Source of the DNA: a gamma proteobacterium symbiont of Stewartia floridana
GTDB lineage: Bacteria > Pseudomonadota > Gammaproteobacteria > Chromatiales > Chromatiaceae
NCBI GenBank assembly: GCA_003676145.1
Contig: NAUB01000016.1
Span: forward strand, 103,993 to 167,992
Length of the DNA: 64,000 bases
Direction of reading: 5' to 3'
Part shown: positions 56,769 through 64,000 of the stretch, one piece after another
How the letters are laid out: every line of letters begins with the position of its first letter
Position numbering within the stretch: position 1 is the stretch's first letter
Notes under the pieces: generated by a model
The model's input: the letters and a program-made list of their open reading frames with translations, nothing else
Told to the model about the DNA's origin: nothing
Databases searched by the model: none
Program-made: the position numbers and the translations under genes

Positions 56769-58283
56769 TCAGTCATCGTTTTTTTGCTTCACTTTGAAGC
56801 CGGTGATCACCACGATATCATCTGTCCGATAGTCATCGTAATCCGACATCATGTCATCGTTGGAGTGCTGAATGGCTACCACAGCAACCTTGCCATTACC
56901 GAAGAATTCAAAACCGGTAGGTTCAGCCGACTGGTCTTTGACAGACAGAACACGTACACAACCATCGGTTTTGATATCCCGATCCACACCATCCGGCAGA
57001 CAGGCAAAAACATCACCATTAGAGTGATCCTCGATCACATAGAGGTTACCGGTGTGTGGTTGAAACGCCAGATTATCCAGTGAATTGAACTCTGCATCGC
57101 CTTCAACAAAGCGATTTACGACAACACTTGCAATCGTCTCGTCGGCAAGCATTGGAGCCGAGTCAATGCCACAGATCACTTCACCATAGTTCTGCGCGGC
57201 TTCGCGACCTGTATTGGCCCAGCAGAAACGAACGCCGGGACCTGTGTAGGTCGGATCCTTGTGCAGATCTTCAGGGCGATAGTAACCGGTTGCACCATTG
57301 TTGTTGGCATCACGACGCGCATCAGCCGCACTGACACTGATCCAGGAACCGTTACCGATTTCACAACCCTGACCATAGTTCACCGTAAAACTGCCGGAGG
57401 TTCCTTCTCTGCAGGAAGCGCGGAAAGCATAAACCGAACCGGAAACAAGCGGCGACTCCTCAAGCTTTTCGATCATTCCCTCTACATGGGCAACGTCGGG
57501 TACGAATTTGAATATTGCGCCACCATCCACATCGGAATCGTCACCACCGTCGCCTGCCAGATCCCAATCACCAGGACGTAATTCATCACCACCGATAACC
57601 ACACCGTTATCCAATACGGTCAACCCTTCCCAGGCCATGGTTGGCAATGCATCCCGTTTGACCACATTCATCGAGACCTCATTGTCCGCCGTCACGATGG
57701 TACCCAGTGCACGGTCAATTACGGTGTGATTGACTGTATCCAGAGGATTGATAATCTCATAGGCCTGACCGGTACTGGTCTCTTCAGTAGCCAGCACAGA
57801 ACCCCAGGCCGTGGTACGAATGCCGTCACAACGATTCATGCCACGCAGAATGGTGGTCACACTACCATCATCCAGATCGACCGACTGTACAGATGGGTTC
57901 ATCTTATCCAGTCCGCTGTCGAGGGTTCCGATCACCTCATCACCACCTTCGATACAGAAGATCAAATGACTCGGATCGTTCTCATTTGGCCAAAAGCTGA
58001 ACATATCGGCCTTGTTACCAGCATCACGGGTCAGAATCTTTGCTTTCAAACCTTTAGCAACTTCAACCAGATCATAAGCATTCTGTCCAGGCATGCGTGC
58101 AACACTACCCTCTGCAGAGTTCATCAGAGGCTTTTTGATTCCAAACAATTTCTTCGACTTGTCGTGCATTTTTTTCTGCACATACAGACCAAAATCCATC
58201 TCATCATCATCAGCGTGTACTGAGATCGGCAGCAGAAGACTGGTGGCTACCAGTGCAGCGCAACTCTTAAGTTGAAATTTCAT
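56769..58283 (-). CDS. secreted DUF839 / PhoX-like protein
   Basis: The 504-residue protein has a Sec signal peptide (about 1-24, ending SVHA) and a beta-propeller-like body with SHLIFCIEGGDEVIGTLD, AWGSVLATEETSTGQ, MAWEGLTVLDNGVVIGGDE and SLDNLAFQPHTGNLYVIEDH. These match the DUF839 family, which includes the calcium-dependent phosphatase PhoX. No twin-arginine motif is present, unlike classical PhoX, and phosphatase activity is not proven by sequence. Two ATGs are adjacent at 58286 and 58283; GAGGAG is better spaced for the second. A single-gene unit with its own terminator. Confidence 0.78.
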   Translation of the reverse strand: MKFQLKSCAALVATSLLLPISVHADDDEMDFGLYVQKKMHDKSKKLFGIKKPLMNSAEGSVARMPGQNAYDLVEVAKGLKAKILTRDAGNKADMFSFWPNENDPSHLIFCIEGGDEVIGTLDSGLDKMNPSVQSVDLDDGSVTTILRGMNRCDGIRTTAWGSVLATEETSTGQAYEIINPLDTVNHTVIDRALGTIVTADNEVSMNVVKRDALPTMAWEGLTVLDNGVVIGGDELRPGDWDLAGDGGDDSDVDGGAIFKFVPDVAHVEGMIEKLEESPLVSGSVYAFRASCREGTSGSFTVNYGQGCEIGNGSWISVSAADARRDANNNGATGYYRPEDLHKDPTYTGPGVRFCWANTGREAAQNYGEVICGIDSAPMLADETIASVVVNRFVEGDAEFNSLDNLAFQPHTGNLYVIEDHSNGDVFACLPDGVDRDIKTDGCVRVLSVKDQSAEPTGFEFFGNGKVAVVAIQHSNDDMMSDYDDYRTDDIVVITGFKVKQKNDD

Positions 58284-58530
58284 CATCGCTCCTCGTAGAT
58301 TTAAATAATTCTATGTGTAAAAAGAGCGATAGAGTTTGGACTTGTAAATTTAAGACCGTTTAACAAAATTTTGACGAACAGATGATGTTTTCTTGAATCG
58401 AAGGTAACAAACGAGCGCTGATTGCTCTCCTCGGGGAATTAACAGAAGTATTATAAAAAATTAACAAAACATCCGTATCTTCTTTAGATTTAATCCGCCT
58501 ATTGAGTTACGCACTTAGAGAAACAGATAA

Positions 58531-59565
58531 CTAGGGCCTGTTAACAGAAGAGTCACAAAACCCATGTAACTCCACATAGGCTTCCCCGTCAACGACTTCA
58601 CCGGTAACCACAGCTGCGCCTTCCCAGTAGGTAGGGGTCAACCTGGCGCCAGCCTTTGGCCTGACCTCCTGATCCTTTAAGTAGGGGACTATGGTGAGTG
58701 ATTGATCTTCCACTTCGAGCTGCCATTCAATCGGGTATTTACACCCTGTTTCATCACTCAGCCAAGTGCTCAATACCTTTAAATCAAACTCATCCGATGC
58801 ATAGTTTTTTATATTGCCTTCTGCATCATACTTGACCAGAAGGGTTTCACCAGCCGCCTTTGGCTCTTCAAAATAGAACAGCGCCAATTGCGTATTATCT
58901 GATAATCTGATTGAAAACCACTGCCATCCCGTATCGATAATCTCTTCAAGATCACCAAATTGTCGATCAAACCAGGCCTCACCCGTTACCTTCAGCTCCG
59001 TTCCATCGACAACAATATAACCGTCAACCTCCATTTTTGGCCTGGAGTAGTAGTAGGTATACCCTCCTATTTTATATTCATGAGCTACTCCGCCATAATG
59101 CACCAGAGGAGGCTTTGAAGCCTTAAGCGATAAATCGTAACTGAAATCACCTACAACCGCCGTTAACCGGTCGACCCCAGCTCCTCCTTTTGCCGTCATC
59201 GGTTTGACAGATCCTGCTGCCAGATCAAAACTTTTCAAAGCTTTTTTGGGAATCATTAATCTGGTAACAGTCTCGTACTGAAATGTTCTATTGGTTATAT
59301 CGGTAAGCGATACATGAGCCATCATGAGATTAGGCTGAATTGAAAAAAAGACCATCTGAAAACCGAACCTGAGGCCATTTTCAGAGGTGAAATTGCCATT
59401 CCAGTACCACCACTGAATGTACTGGCCGTCGATAAACGCATCATCCGCAGGCAGTTCAACAGTTCGATCTGGCGGTACACTCTTCGTTGCACAGGATATC
59501 TGCAACATTAACAGTAACATCAGACCTACCCTTGTCAGCAACCTCACAACTGCTCCTCGATACAA
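58531..59565 (-). CDS. lipocalin-like lipoprotein, CrtC/AttH family
   Basis: The 344-residue protein has a lipoprotein signal (LLMLQISCAT, Cys 25) and two lipocalin-like halves of the CrtC/AttH type: FIDGQYIQWWYWNGNF near the N-terminus and GEAWFDRQFGDLEEIIDTGWQWFSIRLSDN in the middle. The family includes carotenoid 1,2-hydratase and secreted lipid-acting proteins. Its start overlaps the end of the MMPL gene by 22 bases. The last codons, VNRP plus stop, are made from a copy of the 14-base repeat. Confidence 0.83.
   Translation of the reverse strand: MYRGAVVRLLTRVGLMLLLMLQISCATKSVPPDRTVELPADDAFIDGQYIQWWYWNGNFTSENGLRFGFQMVFFSIQPNLMMAHVSLTDITNRTFQYETVTRLMIPKKALKSFDLAAGSVKPMTAKGGAGVDRLTAVVGDFSYDLSLKASKPPLVHYGGVAHEYKIGGYTYYYSRPKMEVDGYIVVDGTELKVTGEAWFDRQFGDLEEIIDTGWQWFSIRLSDNTQLALFYFEEPKAAGETLLVKYDAEGNIKNYASDEFDLKVLSTWLSDETGCKYPIEWQLEVEDQSLTIVPYLKDQEVRPKAGARLTPTYWEGAAVVTGEVVDGEAYVELHGFCDSSVNRP
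58532..58545 (+). repeat. 14-base oriented repeat, copy 6
   Basis: TAGGGCCTGTTAAC, exact form. On the minus strand it supplies the last three codons and most of the stop codon of the lipocalin-like gene. Confidence 0.7.
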
Positions 59566-61823
59566 TCCTCAACCCTATCCTTTGAGCTTGTTGCAACAAT
59601 CAACGAGGGTAATAGCACCAGATCCGCCAGCAGAGCCATAATGAGTGCCACACAGGATAGATACCCCATCCTGACGATCACCTCCGTAGAGCTGGTCAAC
59701 ATGGATACGAAGCCCGCCAACAATATCAGGGTTGTCACCAGCAATACTGGTGCAATCGCTTGAAGTGTACGGTGAACCGCAATGGTGGTGTTCCTGACTT
59801 TATGGAACTCCTTCTGATATCTCACAATCATATGTATCCCGTCATCCACAATGATTCCAAGACATATTGTAAATACCATGATCGTTGCATACTGCAACGG
59901 CTGATCATTGACTACCAGAAGCGCGGCAACAGTTGCCAGCGGCAATATATTTGGCAGAAAGCTGATCAATCCCAGCTTGATAGATTTCAGAAACAGGGAC
60001 AGTACTAAAAAAATGATGACAACGGCGCTCAAGATACTGACCAACAGGTCCTGAATCATATCAACACTGCCTTTGGCGGCTGCCAGTGAGATTCCCTGCA
60101 ATCTGAGACTGAATCGGTCACTTTCCTCAGACAACCGTAACAACGACTCCTCCAGTTGCGTTATTGTTTCCAGTTGCATATTTGCGCCATTGTCAGGCAG
60201 ACGCACCAATATCACAGCCTCTCCTGACTGTTCATGATAGAAACGATTCACCAGCTTACTCGGCAAATAGACCAGCCTCGAAAACTGCTGCGAGAGATCT
60301 TCAGACCCACCTGGCAACACTCTTAGCAGATCAACCACTGAAATGGAATTGGTCAAACCAAACTGCTCAATCAGATCCACTTGAACTCGCGTTATCAATT
60401 CAACAGCTTGCGTTGACTCGATCACTCCCCCGTTATTTGCTTGAATAACGATATTCAGCGGCTGAATCCCATTTAAATGTCGATCTGCCAGTCTCATTGC
60501 TTCAGAGACTTCGTGGGATTGAGGTAAATTTTCCCGAAATTTAAAATCTGTCGCCAATTGTTGAGCCTGATAGACTGCAAAAGCGGTCAGAACAACTCCA
60601 ACACTCACCACTGCAACAGCATTCTCGCCAATCACAATCAGCACTTTATTTAAGATCCGGTTATCCGTTAGTCTGATATCCAAGCGGCTAGAGTTAAGGA
60701 TAACATCATCCTCCAACAGAGCCGCAGAAGCCGGGATAAAAATCACAACCGCTACAAAAGTCAGCAACACCCCAATAGAGGCATGCAGGGCTAGCTCTTG
60801 GATTACTGTTGAGTCTGTTAATATCAACACCGCAAACCCAATAGCGGTGGTTATCGACGTAAGCATACAAGCCATTCCAACATCCTTGATTGCGGCAATT
60901 GATGCACTGACCCTGGAAAGCCCCTGAATACGACGACGCTGGATAGCAAACATTAGATGAATGGCATCGGTAAAACCGATAACCATCACCAGCGGCGAGA
61001 TCATCTGATTAATTACATTCAGCTTGCTCCCCATAAAACCCATGCAGCCTAAAGTCCAGATCACTCCGATCAACGGGCCCGCGGTAATAATCAGCGAAAG
61101 CTTGAATGAGCGGAACAGAAACAGGGTAATCGAAAAGGCCAATAAACCACCAATTGAGTTCAGCAGGATCTGGTCCCGGGTCGATTGACTCTTTAAAGCA
61201 ACTCTGATTGCCGCATTACCCGTAACAAAGACCTCCAATCCTGCCCCATCACCAACTTGATCTGTGATCGTATGGATTCTTTCAATTATCTCGCTGATCT
61301 GATCAAGACCGACATAACCCTCCTCCAATATTGCGACCGCTATGGTTAACCTGCCATCTTCAGATAACAGCTTGTTCCTCACCATCGGATGGCCACCAAT
61401 GGCCAACAAACTTGCTTCAAGATCCTCTTCCATGGATTCCACAGACAATAGGGGATCAATCCTACGAATCGAGGAGTTCGGTTCAGGAATGGAGAATATG
61501 GAAAACAGGGACTCTATCGCCGGAGTACCCTCTATTTTTTCGACAACTTCCTGTAATTGAAAAATCGTTGGTTCTGCCAGAATCCTGTCCGCTCTGAAAA
61601 GAATCACCAACTCCTGATCATCCGCAGGAAACCTATTCAGAAAGCTTTCGAGCTCCTGATACTCTTCCCGGTCTGTTTTAAAGAGGCTTTTATAGTCATC
61701 ATTGAACTGAAGCTTTGCCATGCCCAACAACATCATCAGTGTTACAAGCATCAACCCCGCCAGCAACAGTCTGCTTGGACGATCAGTCGAAAAGATCTCT
61801 TGCAATGAATTACCAATCAACAA
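59544..61823 (-). CDS. MMPL/RND-superfamily membrane transporter
   Basis: The 759-residue protein has 12 helices in two halves, each with one large periplasmic loop (about 45-225 and 430-600). Family motifs are GFTDAIHLMFAIQRRR in helix 4 and LGIIVDDGIHMIVRYQKE in helix 10. The size and layout match HpnN/MMPL-type lipid exporters rather than drug-efflux RND pumps (over 1000 residues), and no membrane fusion or outer membrane partner is nearby. It probably moves a lipid or hydrophobic compound from the inner membrane. It starts 8 bases after the hydrolase gene stop. Confidence 0.87.
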   Translation of the reverse strand: MLIGNSLQEIFSTDRPSRLLLAGLMLVTLMMLLGMAKLQFNDDYKSLFKTDREEYQELESFLNRFPADDQELVILFRADRILAEPTIFQLQEVVEKIEGTPAIESLFSIFSIPEPNSSIRRIDPLLSVESMEEDLEASLLAIGGHPMVRNKLLSEDGRLTIAVAILEEGYVGLDQISEIIERIHTITDQVGDGAGLEVFVTGNAAIRVALKSQSTRDQILLNSIGGLLAFSITLFLFRSFKLSLIITAGPLIGVIWTLGCMGFMGSKLNVINQMISPLVMVIGFTDAIHLMFAIQRRRIQGLSRVSASIAAIKDVGMACMLTSITTAIGFAVLILTDSTVIQELALHASIGVLLTFVAVVIFIPASAALLEDDVILNSSRLDIRLTDNRILNKVLIVIGENAVAVVSVGVVLTAFAVYQAQQLATDFKFRENLPQSHEVSEAMRLADRHLNGIQPLNIVIQANNGGVIESTQAVELITRVQVDLIEQFGLTNSISVVDLLRVLPGGSEDLSQQFSRLVYLPSKLVNRFYHEQSGEAVILVRLPDNGANMQLETITQLEESLLRLSEESDRFSLRLQGISLAAAKGSVDMIQDLLVSILSAVVIIFLVLSLFLKSIKLGLISFLPNILPLATVAALLVVNDQPLQYATIMVFTICLGIIVDDGIHMIVRYQKEFHKVRNTTIAVHRTLQAIAPVLLVTTLILLAGFVSMLTSSTEVIVRMGYLSCVALIMALLADLVLLPSLIVATSSKDRVEDCIEEQL

Positions 61824-61831
61824 TCTCTTCC

Positions 61832-62743
61832 CTAATACCGCGAATACTTACGCAGATCGCCGGTCGATTCTAAATGAGTTTTGATCAATTGATCCAATAC
61901 CTGGTTAAACAACGCGGCATTTTCCAAAAAAATGAAATGTTCACTCCAACCAACTGGCTCAGACATTACTTTTGGATTGATACTCTTCAAGCGATCCACC
62001 CTTGGCGGGTTATATTGCGTATTCAGAATAACCAGATCTCCTTGGTAAGCGGACAACTCTGATGACATATCCATATTCATAAAATCATTGAGCAATCCCA
62101 ATGAGAGCTCCTGGTCAGTCTGCGCGACCGAATCAGCCACCCAATTGATGATTTTATGATCGGTTTCTGCTGAAAACAGATCAAGGGTCATTTGTCTAGC
62201 GGTACCCTCAAAGTTATCCTCTAAACTTTTTAACACCCTCTTATACTGCTTTCTCGGCATGGAGACTTCTGTATCAACCATCGATTCGACAGCAAAGATC
62301 GCTTTTATTTTCTCTCTACCAGTTTCTGAAACGGCCAGAGAAAGTGCTATGTAAGCGCCGATATCGTGCCCAATCATAACGATATGATCCACACCTATCT
62401 GATTCACTAAATACTCCAAACCACCCGCCATACCTGATATGGATGGATCGGCTTTAACCATTTCAGACTCTCCATGCCCCGGTAAATCCATCGCATAGAC
62501 CGAATAATCCTTGGAAAAGTAGTCCAGCTGACTTCCCCAGAAGAGTGCTCTACCCCCCCACCCATGAACAAACACAAGGGCAACATCCCCCGTTTCTTCC
62601 TTGCAGATATGGAGTTGTTGAGATGAGCAACTGTAAGATGCCTGCTCCATCAACGGTTCAGCGGAGAGACTGGCGACATGAACCAGGGCCACAAGAAAAA
62701 AGACCCACTTCAAACATATAGATAATCTGATCTTGATAGACAT
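61832..62743 (-). CDS. exported alpha/beta hydrolase with Asp nucleophile
   Basis: The 303-residue protein has a signal peptide (about 1-28), the oxyanion region VHGWGGRALFWG, YAMDLPGHGESE and the nucleophile elbow MIGHDIGAY with Asp 127 in place of Ser. GHDxG is the elbow of epoxide hydrolases and haloalkane/haloacetate dehalogenases. A likely catalytic His is in GWSEHFIFLE near the C-terminus. It should act in the periplasm on an epoxide, halide or ester. It begins 2 bases after the first gene of the operon. Confidence 0.83.
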   Translation of the reverse strand: MSIKIRLSICLKWVFFLVALVHVASLSAEPLMEQASYSCSSQQLHICKEETGDVALVFVHGWGGRALFWGSQLDYFSKDYSVYAMDLPGHGESEMVKADPSISGMAGGLEYLVNQIGVDHIVMIGHDIGAYIALSLAVSETGREKIKAIFAVESMVDTEVSMPRKQYKRVLKSLEDNFEGTARQMTLDLFSAETDHKIINWVADSVAQTDQELSLGLLNDFMNMDMSSELSAYQGDLVILNTQYNPPRVDRLKSINPKVMSEPVGWSEHFIFLENAALFNQVLDQLIKTHLESTGDLRKYSRY

Positions 62744-62745
62744 GG

Positions 62746-63633
62746 TTAGGATTTAACCAGTGATTGATAAAGCGCTTTCACAACATTCACATGAAATGAA
62801 CCTTGAGTGAGCATACTCATACGTTCACAACAGAGATCCGCAAGCGCATCAACACTCAAAATACCACGCTGCAATCGATAGCAGTTTAACAACGCCTCTC
62901 TGTGTACATTGGTAAGAACTTTATAAACTATCCGGTCGAGGAAGCCACTCTTTAGAAGATAGCCAACCAGTTGAATGTGAACCCCTCCCTTAACCAGCCC
63001 ACGATGCCTCATGCTGGCCTGAGTCAACTCAAGGCTTTGCCCTATTACAGATAGTTCATCGACCAGTAACTTACTGATTTCAAGATAAGTCCTTTTATGT
63101 TTTATGTTCGACCAATCATAAATGGCTCTACCTGATGATGTTAATTCCGACAAAACCAACGGCAGGTCATAGCAAGAGTGCGCGATCAATCCCAGCAGCA
63201 TTCCATGCAGAGGAGACTGCTTAGCCACGGAATCTGAATTCAATGCCAGAACCCATGGAGCCGGAGCTTGCTTCTTATCCGATGACAATACGCTCTCATA
63301 GGCGGAGAAATAGTAGTGACTGAAATAGCTTGCAATGGTTTCAATCAGCCGATCATCGAGTTCCGCATAGCGTGCATGTTCGGGATGTCCCTTGTCGCCT
63401 ATTGCCTCTATCAGATATTCACATCGCTTCATGCTGACGATGTAGCATGAGAGAAAATAGGCGTGGCTATCGCCAGCGAGGCAGTGCTGGTTTTCAAGAT
63501 ACTCCAATTGCTGCCTCAACTGGTTCAGCGAGAGTGATCTTGACCATTTGAAGTTGGATTGAATCGGTTGCGATGAACCTGCAGAGTGCCCGTCTTTGAT
63601 AAGGGAAAGGTCAGGAGCCTCGCAAATATTCAT
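62746..63633 (-). CDS. DUF5995-like protein, unknown
   Basis: The 295-residue protein is mostly helical with no signal peptide or membrane helix. LHGMLLGLIAHSCYDLPLVLSEL (in part, about 144-166) resembles the conserved His/Asp-containing core of DUF5995, and YFSHYYFSAY precedes it. The His-Asp arrangement could bind metal. It is the first gene of a four-gene operon with the hydrolase, the MMPL transporter and the lipocalin lipoprotein. Confidence 0.65.
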   Translation of the reverse strand: MNICEAPDLSLIKDGHSAGSSQPIQSNFKWSRSLSLNQLRQQLEYLENQHCLAGDSHAYFLSCYIVSMKRCEYLIEAIGDKGHPEHARYAELDDRLIETIASYFSHYYFSAYESVLSSDKKQAPAPWVLALNSDSVAKQSPLHGMLLGLIAHSCYDLPLVLSELTSSGRAIYDWSNIKHKRTYLEISKLLVDELSVIGQSLELTQASMRHRGLVKGGVHIQLVGYLLKSGFLDRIVYKVLTNVHREALLNCYRLQRGILSVDALADLCCERMSMLTQGSFHVNVVKALYQSLVKS

Positions 63634-64000
63634 TGTTATACAACTACTTATTTGACTATAAGCGCTACAGCTACATCCATAGGCTCACCGCTTACTACAG
63701 GGTAATGCAGACAGAAGCTCTGCTGCATTAAGAAGCGAATCACTCCGTGATAGACACTACCATCCCAGCAAGTAATTACTGAACAAGTTCAGCCAGATCG
63801 ACTTGGGCTAATCCATTCTCACCAAGCCGGTCTATGCTGTCAATGAATTGCTGTTCATTCGAGTGTGATCAGATCTAAACGACTACTTAACCAAGCAACA
63901 TACTAGGGCCTGTTAACACTAATCCAATTGGCCCTGTTGTGCCTGAAAAAGCGCCAATCAAGGCGCGAGGAGTGAGGTTTGGTGATTCCAAATGAACGAC
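63634..64000. other. intergenic region with incomplete repeat element at the right edge
   Basis: The first 270 bases should hold the promoter of the DUF5995-like operon; no clear operator is visible. From 63904 the oriented 14-base repeat is followed by a stretch with a hairpin (GCGCC-AATCAA-GGCGC, 63951-63966) that runs off the window edge and looks like the start of an intergenic repeat element. Confidence 0.45.
63904..63917 (+). repeat. 14-base oriented repeat, copy 7
   Basis: TAGGGCCTGTTAAC, exact form. It continues as ACTAATCCAATTGGCCCTG, and here it may be the end of a longer element cut by the window edge. Confidence 0.7.

Overview
The window reads as a chromosomal segment of a marine-type, sulfur-oxidising, denitrifying gammaproteobacterium. 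A sulfur globule protein, a TauE/SafE-type exporter, a cytochrome c-dependent nitric oxide reductase cluster, NhaD and several lone c-type haem proteins together suggest a Chromatiales/Sedimenticola/Thiodiazotropha-like lineage. That placement is inferred from gene content only. No rRNA, tRNA, CRISPR array, intact insertion sequence or prophage was found.

Layout, left to right. At 1-2.8 kb lie a clipped gene, a GT2 glycosyltransferase and a type II (GlnII) glutamine synthetase behind two NtrC-like boxes and a sigma-54 promoter. An orphan Ser/Thr kinase follows at 2.9-3.8 kb. At 4.2-12.0 kb is a minus-strand nitric oxide reductase cluster. In transcription order it is dnr-like regulator, small zinc ribbon protein, FNR/Dnr box, norC, norB, an internal hairpin, norE, norF, norQ, an unknown membrane protein, a NosR/CcoG-like ferredoxin and norD. 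Next come nhaD, a cytochrome c'-like protein and a haem-sensor GGDEF/EAL protein (12.8-18.2 kb), then ksgA, an OB-fold protein and lon (18.8-23.7 kb). At 24.6-31.4 kb are a secreted Hcp-like protein, nnrS with a perfect FNR box, a sulfur globule protein, a TauE exporter and a second GGDEF/EAL receptor. NnrS and norCB probably form one NO-responsive regulon under the Dnr-like protein.

From 31.5 to 36.3 kb is the ssb-MFS/uvrA divergent block, followed by a frameshifted beta-helix lipoprotein. At 39-43.6 kb is a glutathione module: gor, a peroxiredoxin-glutaredoxin fusion, a divergent second gor and a TonB-like protein. After a repeat-rich gap come a HAD protein, a lipoprotein, NamZ, lspA, ileS, ribF and murJ, with rpsT divergent (44.4-53.8 kb). 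The right end holds a CAP-domain protein with a VPLPA-CTERM anchor, a lone Fe-S/CCG subunit, a PhoX-like DUF839 protein and a tight four-gene operon (DUF5995-like, exported alpha/beta hydrolase, MMPL/RND transporter, CrtC-type lipocalin lipoprotein).

The main structure not explained by genes is a 14-base sequence close to TAGGGCCTGTTAAC. It occurs seven times between 20.6 and 63.9 kb, always in the same orientation and mostly at gene ends. Several REP-like inverted repeats are also present. Other points worth a second look are the Hcp-like protein carrying a DUF1559-type helix motif, the frameshift in the beta-helix gene, and the missing normal start codon of murJ.
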